Assembly: GCF_019134595.1 (NCBI RefSeq)
Contig: NZ_CP077770.1
Coordinates: forward strand, 1,756,001 to 1,820,000
From: Pseudoalteromonas shioyasakiensis
GTDB taxonomy: Bacteria; Pseudomonadota; Gammaproteobacteria; Enterobacterales; Alteromonadaceae
Direction of reading: 5' to 3'
DNA: 64,000 nt
Part shown: positions 9,586 to 20,292 of the stretch, piece after piece
How positions within the stretch are numbered: the stretch's first letter is position 1
Layout: every line of letters starts with the position of its first letter
Made by a program: the position numbers and the translations under genes
The notes under the pieces: model-generated
Told to the model about the DNA's origin: nothing
Databases searched by the model: none
Seen by the model: only the letters and a program-made list of their open reading frames with translations

Positions 9586-10800
9586 TTAATCTAATAACTC
9601 AATACTGCTTTTAACAGCACTGATAAAGGCGTCTACATCAGCTTTAGTGTTATATAATGCGAAACTTGCTCTTACAGTCCCTGGTATACCTAAATGGTTC
9701 ATTATAGGTTGCGTACAATGATGGCCACTACGCACGGCAACGCCAAATCCATCAAGTAGGGTGGCTAAATCAAACGGATGTTCATCGCGATAATTAAAAC
9801 TAATGTTACCGATGTTATCTGTTTGGTTTGAATAGATATTAATACCATCGATAGCTGATAATTGTTTTATCGCATAGTCAAAAACTGTATGCTCATGTTG
9901 ACGCATTTGCTGAAAATCTAATGATGTTAAATAATTTATTGCCTCACTAAAGGCAATTACACCTGCAATATTGGGTGTTCCTGCTTCAAATTTACCCGGT
10001 GCATCACGAAAAGTGCTTTGTGTTAGACTCACTGTTTCGATCATTTCGCCACCAGTTTGATAAACATCAAGCGAATTTAACAGCTCAAACCGGCCATATA
10101 AACCACCTAAACCTGTCGGGCCGAGCATTTTATGGGCAGAAAACACGTAAAAATCACAGGAAATTTCTTGTAAATTAGGGCGTAAATGCATTGCTGCCTG
10201 TGCACCATCTACAACAGAAATAGCATTAATGGCTTTACATGCGCTAATGATCGGCGCTAAATCAGTGATATTACCAAGGGTATTTGATGCATGGGTAACA
10301 GCCACGATTTTAGGTTGGTACAGCTTTATAAAGTCTTTGTACTTTTCACTATCAATGACCAAACCGTCTTCAATAGGCAATATAACAAGTTCTGCACCAG
10401 TACGCTGTGCCAGTTGTTGCCATGGGACTATGTTGGCGTGATGCTCAATGGCTGATATGGCAATCTTATCGCAAGAGTTTATTCGAGATGCTAAGCCATT
10501 TGCGATTAAATTAATCGATTCGGTTGCCCCTTTGGTCCACACTATCTCATTACTTTTTACAGAGAAATAATCTGCGAGTAGCGTTCGGGTATGTTCATAT
10601 TGGCGTGTCGCGTTTTCACTGAGTGTATGGCGGCCGCGGTGCACATTGGCGTTCTCTTTGCTATAAAAACGGCTAAGGGCATCAATAACTGCCTGTGGTT
10701 TTTGCGAGGTAGCTGCTGAGTCTAAATACACCAAAGGCTGCTCATTGACTGTTTCATTCAGTATTGGAAAGTCAGCACGGATTTTTGTGATATCGAACAT
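9586..10800 (-). CDS. csdA: Class V cysteine desulfurase CsdA/SufS type
   Basis: A PLP-dependent enzyme that removes sulfur from cysteine to form an enzyme-bound persulfide. The 404 residues show the class V aminotransferase fold. TTKGAT-like WTKGATESINLIA lies near residue 90, and the PLP lysine is K224 in FSAHKMLGPTG. The catalytic cysteine is C362 in VRSGHHCTQPIM, the compact SufS/CsdA-type loop rather than the long IscS loop. csdE follows immediately, forming a two-gene unit. The start ATG lies about 110 bases from the end of gltA, with a terminator between them. Confidence 0.92.
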   Translation of the reverse strand: MFDITKIRADFPILNETVNEQPLVYLDSAATSQKPQAVIDALSRFYSKENANVHRGRHTLSENATRQYEHTRTLLADYFSVKSNEIVWTKGATESINLIANGLASRINSCDKIAISAIEHHANIVPWQQLAQRTGAELVILPIEDGLVIDSEKYKDFIKLYQPKIVAVTHASNTLGNITDLAPIISACKAINAISVVDGAQAAMHLRPNLQEISCDFYVFSAHKMLGPTGLGGLYGRFELLNSLDVYQTGGEMIETVSLTQSTFRDAPGKFEAGTPNIAGVIAFSEAINYLTSLDFQQMRQHEHTVFDYAIKQLSAIDGINIYSNQTDNIGNISFNYRDEHPFDLATLLDGFGVAVRSGHHCTQPIMNHLGIPGTVRASFALYNTKADVDAFISAVKSSIELLD

Positions 10801-10869
10801 GAAAGGCCTTAAGCTACAAGAATGCGACGATTTTAATTACTTTGCACAAATAGACAAGTGCAGGGCAAC

Positions 10870-10896
10870 AAAAAAGGCCGCATAGCGGCCTTTTTT
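10870..10896. terminator. Intrinsic terminator of gltA
   Basis: GGCCGC and GCGGCC arms around an ATA loop are flanked by six A and six T residues. On the minus strand it lies 16 bases beyond the gltA stop and separates gltA from csdA-csdE on the same strand. Confidence 0.9.
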
Positions 10897-10911
10897 AAAC
10901 GCAAATTCGTA

Positions 10912-12198
10912 TTAACGCTTGTCTGTTGGTACGTAATCGCGTGAAGTTTCACCAGTGTATAACTGACGAGGACGGCTGATCTTGTGACCAGGTTGAGAAA
11001 GCATCTCATCCCAGTGAGAGATCCAACCAACAGTACGTGACATTGCAAAGATTACAGTGAACATGCTTGTTGGAATACCGATTGCTTTTAAGATGATACC
11101 TGAGTAGAAATCTACGTTAGGGTAAAGTTTCTTCTCAACGAAGTATGGGTCTTCAAGTGCAATTTGCTCAAGCTTCATAGCGATATCAAGAAGTGGATCT
11201 TGAATGTTTAGCTCAGCAAGTACTTCGTGACATGTTTGACGCATTACTGTCGCACGTGGGTCGAAGTTTTTGTATACACGGTGACCAAAGCCCATAAGAC
11301 GGAAAGGATCAGACTTATCTTTCGCTTTAGCAACGTACTCGTCGATACGGTCAACAGAGCCGATTTCTTCTAACATGTTAAGACATGCTTCGTTAGCACC
11401 ACCGTGCGCAGGACCCCATAGCGATGCGATACCAGCAGCGATACACGCGTAAGGGTTAGCACCTGAAGAACCCGCTAGACGAACAGTTGACGTTGATGCG
11501 TTTTGCTCGTGGTCAGCGTGAAGCATGAAGATTTTGTCCATTGCCTTAGCAAGAACAGGGCTTACTTTGTATTCTTCAGCTGGTACTGAGAACATCATGT
11601 GTAAGAAGTTTTCAGCGAAGCTTAAGTCGTTACGTGGGTAAACAAACGGTTGACCTACATTGTATTTGTAAGCCATCGCAGCGATAGTTGGTAATTTAGC
11701 AACTAGCTTGATTGCGCTTGTTTTACGTTGTGTTGCGTCAGTGATGTCTAAATCTTCGTGGTAGAAAGAAGAAAGAGCACCTACAACACCACACAGCATT
11801 GCCATTGGGTGAGCGTCAAAGCGGAAACCTTGGAAGAAGTTTGCGATTTTAGTATCAAGCATTGTGTTGTGCGTGATTTCTTGAGCAAACGCTTCGTATT
11901 GTTCTTTAGTCGGTAATTCGCCGTTTAATAGTAAGTAGCAAAGCTCGATGTAGTTTGATTCATCAGCTAATTGCTCGATTGGGTAACCACGGTGTAATAA
12001 AACACCTTTGCCGCCATCGATGTAAGTGATTGAAGATTCACAAGAACCGGTCGACATGAAACCTGGGTCGTAAGTGAAGTGACCGTGTGAACCTAACGTA
12101 CGTACGTCGATTACGTCTTGGCCAGCAGTGCCTTGGTAAATTGGAAGTTCGATTGGATCAAGACCATCAATATGGACCGTGGCTTTCTTATCCGCCAT
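10912..12198 (-). CDS. gltA: Citrate synthase (type II, hexameric class)
   Basis: Citrate synthase condenses oxaloacetate and acetyl-CoA at the entry to the TCA cycle. The 428-residue protein equals E. coli GltA in length and carries the long N-terminal domain of the hexameric gram-negative type. Active-site motifs are visible: [25 protein letters not shown] with the catalytic histidine, [14 protein letters not shown], and PNVDFYSGI with the catalytic aspartate. It is divergent from sdhCDAB across a 409-base regulatory region, the same arrangement as in E. coli. A minus-strand AGGAGA stands seven bases before the ATG. Confidence 0.96.
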   Translation of the reverse strand: MADKKATVHIDGLDPIELPIYQGTAGQDVIDVRTLGSHGHFTYDPGFMSTGSCESSITYIDGGKGVLLHRGYPIEQLADESNYIELCYLLLNGELPTKEQYEAFAQEITHNTMLDTKIANFFQGFRFDAHPMAMLCGVVGALSSFYHEDLDITDATQRKTSAIKLVAKLPTIAAMAYKYNVGQPFVYPRNDLSFAENFLHMMFSVPAEEYKVSPVLAKAMDKIFMLHADHEQNASTSTVRLAGSSGANPYACIAAGIASLWGPAHGGANEACLNMLEEIGSVDRIDEYVAKAKDKSDPFRLMGFGHRVYKNFDPRATVMRQTCHEVLAELNIQDPLLDIAMKLEQIALEDPYFVEKKLYPNVDFYSGIILKAIGIPTSMFTVIFAMSRTVGWISHWDEMLSQPGHKISRPRQLYTGETSRDYVPTDKR

Positions 12199-12607
12199 CT
12201 ATTTATCTCCTATTAAGATAACAACTCTGATTGTTATGTTCTGAATCTGTTTAAGCACATTCTTTTCATTTTAACGTGAAAGAGGGGTATAAAGTCAATT
12301 TTTATAAACATTATGCACAAATGGATAATAAATATTCTGCCAGGATTAAATATTATACTATTGGCTAATTCGCAAACGTCTCTAACTAAACAAGAATTGT
12401 AAAAAGGCCTTTGGCTATATATACTATCCAAGGTTTTATACCGTATTGTCTGTAGGTAAACTTTATTTTTACATTTGAGTTTTGCATAAGTGTGAACTTT
12501 TTGTGTATCAACACGGTTTACTTAGATAGTTCCATCGAAATTCATTTTGATGGGTTTTAGAAAAACAAGTAGATGAGCTCCTTAGTGGGCAAGATGGGCA
12601 AGTAACT
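12199..12607. promoter_or_regulatory. Divergent gltA / sdhC promoter region, no gene seen
   Basis: This 409-base stretch between divergent TCA operons has no credible coding frame. On the minus strand TTGACT (12293-12298) and TAAAAT (12268-12273) could form a gltA promoter, although the 19-base spacer is long. Upstream of sdhC, near 12490-12520, there are TGTGA-like half sites, but no full CRP site was found. Regulators known for this locus in enterics (ArcA, CRP) could not be confirmed by eye. Confidence 0.45.
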
Positions 12608-12985
12608 GTGAAAAAGCAAAGACCTGTAAATCTAGATCTAACAACTATATCTATGCCGGCAACGGCTAAAGCATCAATTTTTCACCGCGTCACCGGTGTT
12701 GCATTATTTTTTGCTTTAACGTTTGTCATTTGGGCTTGGTCTGAGTCTCTTTCTTCTGCAGAAGGTTTTGAATTCGTCAAGGGTCTGTTCAGCGGATTCA
12801 TTGCCAAATTCATAGCATGGGGCACCATTTCTGTATTGGCGTATCACTTAATCGGTGGTATCCGTCATATTATTATGGACATGGGTCACTGGGAAGAACT
12901 TGAATCAGGTAACTTCAGCGCTAAAGTTGCATTAGCTTTAGGTGTTGTAGCTGCAATTCTAGCAGGAGTGTGGATATGGTTTTAA
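12608..12985 (+). CDS. sdhC: Succinate dehydrogenase cytochrome b556 subunit SdhC
   Basis: SdhC is one of two membrane anchors of complex II and shares binding of heme b and the quinone site with SdhD. The 125 residues form three helices. The N-terminus RPVNLDLTTISMPATAKASIFHRVTGVAL is the family signature up to the first helix. AYHLIGGIRHIIMDMGH near residue 78 carries the probable heme-ligand histidine (H80). The start is GTG. The end overlaps sdhD by ten bases, indicating coupling within sdhCDAB. Confidence 0.94.
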   Translation: MKKQRPVNLDLTTISMPATAKASIFHRVTGVALFFALTFVIWAWSESLSSAEGFEFVKGLFSGFIAKFIAWGTISVLAYHLIGGIRHIIMDMGHWEELESGNFSAKVALALGVVAAILAGVWIWF

Positions 12986-13323
12986 ATCAAGCAACTCTTA
13001 AACGTGATGGTGTACAAGATTTCGTATCACTACGTGCAACAGCATTAATAATCAGCGCTTACGCGATTTTTATTATCGGCTATTTTTTATGTACGCCAGA
13101 AGTCACTTTCGAAGCCTGGCAAGGCCTATTCTCTAACCTAGCAATGAAAGGGTTTACCTTAATTACCCTAGTTTGCATCATGGTTCACACCCGTATCGGC
13201 CTTTGGCAAGTTCTTACTGACTATGTTAAATGCGCTAAATTACGTGCTGTTTTAGGCTTTGTATTAAACCTTATGGCTGTTGCTTACGTAGCAATTGGTC
13301 TAATCGTTTTATGGGGTGTTTAA
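12976..13323 (+). CDS. sdhD: Succinate dehydrogenase hydrophobic anchor subunit SdhD
   Basis: The second complex II anchor, 115 residues with three predicted helices. The ATG at 12976 is chosen because AGGAG stands seven bases before it. A GTG six bases further upstream would leave the ribosome site too close. The sequence includes RATALIISAYAIFIIGYF and HTRIGLWQVLTDYVK, the latter containing residues near the quinone/heme site in E. coli SdhD. The stop is followed directly by the GTG start of sdhA. Confidence 0.92.
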   Translation: MVLNQATLKRDGVQDFVSLRATALIISAYAIFIIGYFLCTPEVTFEAWQGLFSNLAMKGFTLITLVCIMVHTRIGLWQVLTDYVKCAKLRAVLGFVLNLMAVAYVAIGLIVLWGV

Positions 13324-15096
13324 GTGAATTATTCTGTTCGTGAATTTGACGCTGTAGTGATTGGTGCCGGTGGTGCGGGTATGCGCGCAGCACTAGCTAT
13401 CACTGAATCAGGCAAAACCTGTGCACTTATCTCAAAAGTTTTCCCTACACGTTCTCACACTGTGTCTGCACAGGGTGGTATTACGGTTGCTCTGGGTAAC
13501 TCACATGAAGATAACTGGGAATGGCACATGTACGATACTGTTAAAGGTTCCGATTTCATCGGTGACCAAGACGCTATCGAATATATGTGTAAAACAGGCC
13601 CAGAAGCTATTACTGAATTAGAAAACATGGGTTTACCATTTTCTCGTTTTGAAAATGGCCGTGTTTACCAACGTCCTTTCGGCGGTCAGTCGAAAAACTT
13701 TGGTGGTGAACAGGCTGCACGTACTGCAGCAGCAGCTGACCGTACTGGTCACGCGCTATTACACTGTTTATACCAACAGAACGTTAAAAACAAAACTAAC
13801 GTATTCTCTGAGTGGTACGCACTTGATTTAGTTAAAAACAGCGATGGTCACGTTGTTGGTTGTACAGCAATCGACATCGAGTCTGGCGAAGTTGTTTACT
13901 TCAAATCAAAAGCTGTTGTTTTAGCAACAGGTGGTGCAGGCCGTATCTACGCATCGACAACGAATGCACACATCAATACTGGTGACGGTGTTGGTATGGC
14001 TACACGTGCTGGTGTTGCAATGCAAGATATGGAAATGTGGCAGTTCCACCCAACAGGTATCGCCGGTGCCGGTGTACTTGTAACTGAAGGTTGTCGTGGT
14101 GAAGGTGGTTACCTTCTAAATAAAGACGGCGAACGCTTCATGGAACGTTACGCACCAAATGCAAAAGACTTAGCGTCTCGTGACGTTGTTGCTCGTTCAA
14201 TGATGACTGAGATCCGTGAAGGTCGTGGTTGCGATGGTCCTTACGGTCCACACATCAAGCTTAAGCTTGACCACTTAGGTGAAGAAACTCTTAACCTACG
14301 TCTTCCAGGCGTATGTGACCTTGCGAAAACGTTCGCACACGTTGATCCAGCTAAAGAACCAATTCCAGTTATCCCAACATGTCACTACATGATGGGTGGT
14401 GTTCCAACTAACGTAAATGGTCAAGCATTACAAATTGATGCAAACGGCCAAGAGAAAGTAGTTGAAGGTTTATTCGCTGTTGGTGAGATTGCATGTGTAT
14501 CTGTACACGGTGCTAACCGCCTAGGTGGTAACTCGCTACTTGACTTAGTTGTATTCGGCCGCGCAGCTGGTAACTTCTTAGGTAAGTACCTTAACGGTGT
14601 TGAAGCAGGTAAAGATGCGTCTGAATCAGACCTTGAAGCATCACTTGCACGCTTTAATCGTTGGGAAAGCTCTAAAGTTGGCCAAGGTGAAGACCCAGTA
14701 CAAATCAAGAAAGACTTACAAATGTGTATGCAACTTAACTTCTCGGTATTCCGTGAAGGTGATGCAATGGCAACGGGTCTTAAAGAGCTTAAAGAAATTC
14801 GTGAACGTCTTCAGTACGCTCGTCTTGACGACAAGTCGACTGAGTTCAACACTGCACGTATCGAATGTCTAGAGCTTGATAACTTGATGGAAACAGCATA
14901 CTCAACAGCAGTAGCTGCAAACTTCCGTACAGAAAGCCGTGGTGCTCACTCTCGTTTTGACTTCCCAGATCGTGATGACGATAACTGGCTATGTCACTCT
15001 ATCTATAACCCAGTTACAGATGAAATGACAAAACGTGAAGTAAACTACGCGCCAAAACTGCGTGAAGCTTTCCCACCTAAAGCACGTACATACTAG
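13324..15096 (+). CDS. sdhA: Succinate dehydrogenase flavoprotein subunit SdhA
   Basis: SdhA oxidises succinate to fumarate using covalent FAD on the cytoplasmic side of the inner membrane. The 590 residues begin with the FAD-binding motif [14 protein letters not shown]. The flavinylated histidine is H45 in [10 protein letters not shown]. Substrate and catalytic motifs include [22 protein letters not shown] and [22 protein letters not shown]. The start is GTG immediately after the sdhD stop. Length matches E. coli SdhA (588). Confidence 0.97.
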   Translation: MNYSVREFDAVVIGAGGAGMRAALAITESGKTCALISKVFPTRSHTVSAQGGITVALGNSHEDNWEWHMYDTVKGSDFIGDQDAIEYMCKTGPEAITELENMGLPFSRFENGRVYQRPFGGQSKNFGGEQAARTAAAADRTGHALLHCLYQQNVKNKTNVFSEWYALDLVKNSDGHVVGCTAIDIESGEVVYFKSKAVVLATGGAGRIYASTTNAHINTGDGVGMATRAGVAMQDMEMWQFHPTGIAGAGVLVTEGCRGEGGYLLNKDGERFMERYAPNAKDLASRDVVARSMMTEIREGRGCDGPYGPHIKLKLDHLGEETLNLRLPGVCDLAKTFAHVDPAKEPIPVIPTCHYMMGGVPTNVNGQALQIDANGQEKVVEGLFAVGEIACVSVHGANRLGGNSLLDLVVFGRAAGNFLGKYLNGVEAGKDASESDLEASLARFNRWESSKVGQGEDPVQIKKDLQMCMQLNFSVFREGDAMATGLKELKEIRERLQYARLDDKSTEFNTARIECLELDNLMETAYSTAVAANFRTESRGAHSRFDFPDRDDDNWLCHSIYNPVTDEMTKREVNYAPKLREAFPPKARTY

Positions 15097-15106
15097 GAGC
15101 GAGACG

Positions 15107-15823
15107 ATGGCACAAGTACAATTTTCGGTTTATCGTTACAATCCAGATGTTGATAATGCACCACGTATGCAGGACTTCTCGCTAGAAACGCAAGAAGGCC
15201 AAGATATGATGGTATTGGATGCGCTTATGCAATTAAAAGAGCAAGATCCAACATTATCATTCCGTCGTTCATGCCGTGAAGGTGTGTGTGGTTCAGACGG
15301 TATCAACATGAATGGTAAAAACGGTTTAGCGTGTATTACTCCTTTATCAACGCTACTTAAAGGTGGCAAAGGTAAAATTGTAATTCGTCCTTTACCAGGT
15401 TTACCTGTGGTACGTGACCTTGTTATTGACATGAGTCAGTTCTACACTCAATACGAAAAAGTTAAGCCTTACCTAATCAACGACACGCCTGCGGCGGGTG
15501 AGCGTCTTCAGACAATCGAAGAACGTGATAAGTTAGATGGCTTATATGAGTGTATCTTATGTGCATGTTGTTCAACATCGTGTCCTTCGTTCTGGTGGAA
15601 TCCAGACAAGTTCATCGGTCCTGCGGGTCTTCTTCATGCGTATCGTTTCTTGGCTGATAGCCGCGATACAGCTACTGAAGAGCGTCTTGCTGACCTTGAC
15701 GATGCGTTCAGCGTGTTCCGTTGTCACAGTATCATGAACTGTGTTAGCGTGTGTCCAAAAGGTCTTAACCCGACCAAAGCAATTGGACAAATCAAATCAA
15801 TGCTTTTAAACCGCGCTGTTTAA
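15107..15823 (+). CDS. sdhB: Succinate dehydrogenase iron-sulfur subunit SdhB
   Basis: SdhB passes electrons from FAD to quinone through three iron-sulfur clusters. The 238-residue form starting at the ATG at 15107 is chosen because AGGAGCGAG precedes it and its length equals E. coli SdhB. The [2Fe-2S] ligands lie in SCREGVCGSDG and NGLACITP (C56, C61, C64, C76). The [4Fe-4S] and [3Fe-4S] ligands lie in CILCACCSTSCPSFWW and CHSIMNCVSVCPKGLNP. It is the last gene of sdhCDAB and is followed by a hairpin before sucA. Confidence 0.96.
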   Translation: MAQVQFSVYRYNPDVDNAPRMQDFSLETQEGQDMMVLDALMQLKEQDPTLSFRRSCREGVCGSDGINMNGKNGLACITPLSTLLKGGKGKIVIRPLPGLPVVRDLVIDMSQFYTQYEKVKPYLINDTPAAGERLQTIEERDKLDGLYECILCACCSTSCPSFWWNPDKFIGPAGLLHAYRFLADSRDTATEERLADLDDAFSVFRCHSIMNCVSVCPKGLNPTKAIGQIKSMLLNRAV

Positions 15824-15836
15824 AGCTTGAATATGT

Positions 15837-15868
15837 AAGGTGGTTAAGTGATTAACCACCTTGTTTTT
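15837..15868 (+). terminator. Terminator or attenuator between sdhB and sucA
   Basis: Eleven-base arms AAGGTGGTTAA and TTAACCACCTT enclose a GTGA loop and are followed by GTTTTT. It begins 14 bases after the sdhB stop and would end the sdhCDAB transcript, at least in part, before sucAB. Confidence 0.8.
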
Positions 15869-15907
15869 ACAACAATTAATTTCTGCGCTAAAGAAAAGGG
15901 CTTATAA

Positions 15908-18727
15908 ATGCACGAAGGTGTGATGAAGGCATGGCTAGAATCTTCTCACTTAAACGGCGGTAACGTTGCTTACGTAGAAGAGCTTTATGAAGCGTACTTA
16001 GATGATGCGACTTCTGTGCCAGAAGAATGGCGAGAAGTGTTCGAACAGTTACCAAAAGTTGATGGTGTGGATGTTGACGTTAAACATTCAGAAGTTCGTT
16101 CACAATTTGCACAGCTTGCTAAAAACAAGCATAGAGAAGTAGTGGTAGCAGAGGGTGGCTCTGGCGATCCTAAACAGGTCAAGGTGCTACAACTTATTAA
16201 TGCTTTCCGTTTCCGTGGTCACCAAAATGCCAACCTAGATCCATTAGGTATTTGGCAACGCGAACGTGTTCGTGATCTAGAACTAGAGTACCACGATTTA
16301 TCTGAAGCTGATTTTGACCGTGAATTCAATGTGGGTTCGTTTGCTGTCGGTCGCGAAACCATGCCATTAGGTGAGCTATATCAAGCACTCAAAACCACGT
16401 ATTGTGGGTCGGTTGGTGCTGAGTATATGCACATCACTTCAACTGAAGAAAAGCGTTGGTTACAACAACGTTTAGAATCAGTGCAATCACGTCCAACGTT
16501 CTCTAAAGAAGAAAAGCTACGTATCCTTAAAGGATTAACAGCTGCAGATGGCCTTGAAAAATACTTAGGGGCTAAGTTCCCTGGTGCAAAACGTTTCTCA
16601 CTTGAAGGTGGTGACGCGTTAGTACCAATGCTTAAAGAACTAATTCATCGTGCAGGTGAAAGCGGACAAAAAGAAGCTGTTATTGGTATGGCTCACCGCG
16701 GACGCTTGAACGTACTAGTGAACGTTTTAGGTAAAAACCCATCAGAATTATTCGATGAGTTCGCTGGTAAACACAAAGAAACATTAAGCTCAGGTGACGT
16801 TAAATATCACATGGGTTATTCATCTGACTTTGCAACTAACGGTGGCAACGTGCACATGGCACTTGCATTTAACCCGTCACACTTAGAAATCGTTAACCCA
16901 GTGGTTATGGGGTCGGTACGTGCTCGTTTAGACCGTCTAGGTGATAAGTCAGGTATTAAAGCATTACCAATTACTATTCACGGTGATTCTGCAATTGCAG
17001 GTCAAGGTGTTGTACAAGAAACATTTAACTTATCGCAAACTAATGCATTTAGTTGTGGTGGTAGTATCCGTATCGTTGTTAATAACCAAGTTGGTTTCAC
17101 AACGTCAAAACAAGCGGATGTACGTTCTACACCATACTGTACTGATATTGCGAAAATGGTTCAGGCACCAATTTTCCACGTTAACTCTGACGATCCTGAA
17201 GCGGTTGCATTTGTAACTCAAATCGCACTTGATTTCAGAAACCAGTTTAAACGTGATGTAGTGATTGATTTAGTATGTTATCGCCGTCATGGTCATAACG
17301 AAGCGGATGAGCCGAATGCGACTCAACCACTTATGTACCAAAAAATCAAAAAGCATCCAGTTCCTCGTCTGATTTACGCAGATCAATTACTTGCTGAAGG
17401 TTCATTCACAGAAAATGAAGTAAAAGCACTTGCTGATGATTACCGTAATGGCTTAGATAAAGGCAACTGTGTTGTTGAAGAAATTCAACTAGAGACATCG
17501 CACTCTTCTGATTGGGCTAAGTTTGTTGGTCACGATTGGGATGTTGAGTACGATGCAACAGTATCAGTTGAAAAGTTAAAAGAGCTTGGTGAGAAAGTAG
17601 CAAGCTACCCAGAAAGCCACAAAGCACAGTCGCGCGTTAAGAAAATTTACGACGACCGTAAGCTAATGGCGACAGGTGAAAAAGCACTTGATTGGGGCAT
17701 GGCTGAAACACTTGCTTATGCAACGCTTGTTGATGCGGGTACAGATATCCGTTTAACAGGTCAAGATTCAGGCCGTGGTACATTCTTCCACCGCCATGCT
17801 GTTGTTCATAACCAAAAAGATGCATCAACATACTTGCCGCTGCAAAATATCAGCGAAAAGCAAGGTGCGTTTGAAGTTTATGACTCAGTTCTTTCTGAAG
17901 AAGCAGTCCTTGCATTTGAATATGGTTACGCTACAGCTGAACCTACGTCACTTGTAATGTGGGAAGCACAATTTGGTGATTTCGCTAACGGTGCACAAGT
18001 TGTATTTGACCAATTCTTAAGTTCAGGTGAGCAGAAGTGGGGCCGTTTATGTGGTCTTACATGTTTACTTCCACATGGTTATGAAGGTCAAGGTCCTGAG
18101 CATAGCTCGGCACGTTTAGAGCGTTTCTTACAGTTGTGTGCTGATCACAACATGCAAGTATGTGTTCCTTCAACACCTGCGCAAGTTTATGCAATGCTTC
18201 GTCGTCAATCGGTACGTCCACTTCGTCGTCCATTGATTGTTATGACGCCTAAGTCGCTACTTCGTCACCCGTTGGCAACATCGTCACTTGAAGAGTTATC
18301 TGAAGGTGTGTTCCACAATATGATCGATGAAATCGATGATATTGCAGCAGATAAAGTAGAACGCGTTGTATTCTGTAGCGGTAAAGTTTACTACGAGCTA
18401 CTACAAGAACGTCGTAAGCAAGAATTAAATAACATTGCTATTGTTCGTGTAGAACAATTATATCCATTCCCACACGCTGAGATGGATACAATCATGCAGC
18501 GTTACCAACACGTTAAAGATTTTGTTTGGTGTCAAGAAGAGCCACAAAACCAAGGTGCATGGTATTGTTCTCAACACCACTTTGTTGACGCAATCCCAGC
18601 TGGTGCTAAATTAACTTACGCAGGTCGTAAAGCATCAGCATCACCAGCGTGTGGTTACATGTCAGTGCATAATAAAGAACAACAAGCGCTAATTGCAGAT
18701 GCGCTTACTATTGAAAAGAAAGGATAA
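15908..18727 (+). CDS. sucA: 2-oxoglutarate dehydrogenase E1 component SucA
   Basis: SucA is the thiamine-diphosphate E1 subunit that decarboxylates 2-oxoglutarate and succinylates the E2 lipoyl group. The 939 residues start with the E1-specific N-terminal segment (SSHLNGGNVAYVEELYEAYL). The ThDP-binding region follows (GMAHRGRLNVLVNVLGK; HGDSAIAGQGVVQETFN). The C-terminal half contains QDSGRGTFFHRHAVVHNQ and HGYEGQGPEHSSARLERFLQ. Length is close to E. coli SucA (933). It is followed three bases later by sucB, and the two form one transcription unit. Confidence 0.97.
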   Translation: MHEGVMKAWLESSHLNGGNVAYVEELYEAYLDDATSVPEEWREVFEQLPKVDGVDVDVKHSEVRSQFAQLAKNKHREVVVAEGGSGDPKQVKVLQLINAFRFRGHQNANLDPLGIWQRERVRDLELEYHDLSEADFDREFNVGSFAVGRETMPLGELYQALKTTYCGSVGAEYMHITSTEEKRWLQQRLESVQSRPTFSKEEKLRILKGLTAADGLEKYLGAKFPGAKRFSLEGGDALVPMLKELIHRAGESGQKEAVIGMAHRGRLNVLVNVLGKNPSELFDEFAGKHKETLSSGDVKYHMGYSSDFATNGGNVHMALAFNPSHLEIVNPVVMGSVRARLDRLGDKSGIKALPITIHGDSAIAGQGVVQETFNLSQTNAFSCGGSIRIVVNNQVGFTTSKQADVRSTPYCTDIAKMVQAPIFHVNSDDPEAVAFVTQIALDFRNQFKRDVVIDLVCYRRHGHNEADEPNATQPLMYQKIKKHPVPRLIYADQLLAEGSFTENEVKALADDYRNGLDKGNCVVEEIQLETSHSSDWAKFVGHDWDVEYDATVSVEKLKELGEKVASYPESHKAQSRVKKIYDDRKLMATGEKALDWGMAETLAYATLVDAGTDIRLTGQDSGRGTFFHRHAVVHNQKDASTYLPLQNISEKQGAFEVYDSVLSEEAVLAFEYGYATAEPTSLVMWEAQFGDFANGAQVVFDQFLSSGEQKWGRLCGLTCLLPHGYEGQGPEHSSARLERFLQLCADHNMQVCVPSTPAQVYAMLRRQSVRPLRRPLIVMTPKSLLRHPLATSSLEELSEGVFHNMIDEIDDIAADKVERVVFCSGKVYYELLQERRKQELNNIAIVRVEQLYPFPHAEMDTIMQRYQHVKDFVWCQEEPQNQGAWYCSQHHFVDAIPAGAKLTYAGRKASASPACGYMSVHNKEQQALIADALTIEKKG

Positions 18728-18730
18728 GCA

Positions 18731-20242
18731 ATGAGCACAGAAATTAAAGTTCCTGTACTTCCTGAGTCGGTTGCTGATGCTACAGTTGCAACATGGCACG
18801 TAAGTGTTGGCGACAAAGTAAGCCGCGACCAAAACTTAGTTGATATCGAAACAGATAAAGTTGTTTTAGAAGTTGTTGCACCAAATGACGGTGTAATCAC
18901 TGAAATTTCACAAGAAGAAGGTGCAACGGTACTTGGCGAACAAGTAATTGCATTACTTGGTGATGCAGATGCTGCACCAGCAAGTGACGACTCTGCTCAA
19001 GAATCTGCACCAGCTAAATCAGAAGACGCGCCAGCGGCGCAATCAGCACCAGCATCAGAAGGTAAAGAAGTGGACATTAAAGTACCTGTACTTCCAGAAT
19101 CAGTCGCAGACGCGACAATTGCTACTTGGCACGTTCAACCAGGTGAAGCGGTAACTCGCGACCAAAACCTTGTTGACATCGAAACTGATAAAGTTGTTCT
19201 TGAAGTTGTTGCTCAAGAAGACGGTATCATGGGTGAGCACATTCACGCTGAAGGCGAAACAGTACTTGGTGAGCAAGTAATTGGTACAGTTAAAGCGGGT
19301 GCAGCACCGGCAGCCGCAGCTCCTAAAGCTGAAGCAGCACCAGCAAGCGAATCAAATGACAGCTCTGACGTATTAACGCCGTCAGTTCGTCGTTTAATCG
19401 CTGAGAAAGGCCTTGATGCATCAAAAATCAAAGGTACTGGCAAAAATGGCCGTGTAACCAAAGAAGATGTTGATACATTCTTAAAAGCACCGGCAGCAGC
19501 TCCTAAAGCAGAAGCAGCAGCGCCAGCAGCACCTATGGGTGACCGTACACAAAAACGTGTTCCTATGACTCGTTTACGTAAAACAATCGCTAATCGTCTT
19601 CTTGAAGCGAAAAACTCAACTGCAATGTTAACGACTTTCAACGAAGTTAACATGAAGCCAATCATGGACCTTCGTAAGCAGTACCAAGAAGTATTCGAAA
19701 AGCGTCACGGTATCCGTTTAGGCTTCATGTCTTTCTACGTGAAAGCAGTTACTGAAGCACTTAAGCGTTTCCCTGAAGTAAATGCGTCTATCGACGGTGA
19801 TGATATTGTTTATCACAACTACTTCGACATCAGCATCGCGGTTTCTACACCTCGTGGTCTTGTTACTCCAGTTCTTAAAGACTGTGACAAGCTATCAGTT
19901 GCTGAAATCGAAAAAGGTATCCGTGAGCTAGCGCTTAAAGGTCGTGACGGTAAATTATCACTTGATGATATGACAGGTGGTAACTTCACTATCACTAACG
20001 GTGGTGTATTCGGTTCATTACTATCTACACCAATCATCAACTTACCACAGTCTTCAATCTTAGGTATGCACAAAATCCAAGAGCGTCCTATGGCTGTAAA
20101 TGGTAAAGTTGAAATCTTACCTATGATGTACTTAGCGTTATCTTATGATCACCGCCAAATCGATGGTAAAGAATCAGTAGGTTTCTTAGTAACAATTAAA
20201 GAGTTACTTGAAGATCCGACTCGTTTACTACTAGATGTTTAA
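18731..20242 (+). CDS. sucB: Dihydrolipoyl succinyltransferase SucB with two lipoyl domains
   Basis: SucB is the E2 core that transfers the succinyl group to CoA. At 503 residues it is about 100 longer than E. coli SucB because it carries two N-terminal lipoyl domains. These are at about residues 3-77 and 115-189, each with the lipoylation motif [10 protein letters not shown]. Ala/Pro-rich linkers follow each domain. The peripheral subunit-binding domain ([22 protein letters not shown]) is near residue 215. The catalytic domain has [11 protein letters not shown] near the C-terminus. The repeated domains begin with almost the same segment ([13 protein letters not shown]), pointing to a lineage-level duplication. 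No lpd gene is nearby. Confidence 0.96.
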   Translation: MSTEIKVPVLPESVADATVATWHVSVGDKVSRDQNLVDIETDKVVLEVVAPNDGVITEISQEEGATVLGEQVIALLGDADAAPASDDSAQESAPAKSEDAPAAQSAPASEGKEVDIKVPVLPESVADATIATWHVQPGEAVTRDQNLVDIETDKVVLEVVAQEDGIMGEHIHAEGETVLGEQVIGTVKAGAAPAAAAPKAEAAPASESNDSSDVLTPSVRRLIAEKGLDASKIKGTGKNGRVTKEDVDTFLKAPAAAPKAEAAAPAAPMGDRTQKRVPMTRLRKTIANRLLEAKNSTAMLTTFNEVNMKPIMDLRKQYQEVFEKRHGIRLGFMSFYVKAVTEALKRFPEVNASIDGDDIVYHNYFDISIAVSTPRGLVTPVLKDCDKLSVAEIEKGIRELALKGRDGKLSLDDMTGGNFTITNGGVFGSLLSTPIINLPQSSILGMHKIQERPMAVNGKVEILPMMYLALSYDHRQIDGKESVGFLVTIKELLEDPTRLLLDV

Positions 20243-20260
20243 TCTGGTTGTATGAAAACT

Positions 20261-20292
20261 AAGCTGTGAACCTCGTTCACAGCTTTTTTTTT
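20261..20292 (+). terminator. Intrinsic terminator after sucB
   Basis: Arms AAGCTGTGAAC and GTTCACAGCTT around CTC are followed by a run of T residues, 18 bases after the sucB stop. sucCD therefore probably has its own promoter in 20293-20419. Confidence 0.9.

Noticed and set aside
12490..12530. CRP site upstream of sdhC
   Set aside because: Only half-site TGTGA matches were found, without the second half at the correct spacing.
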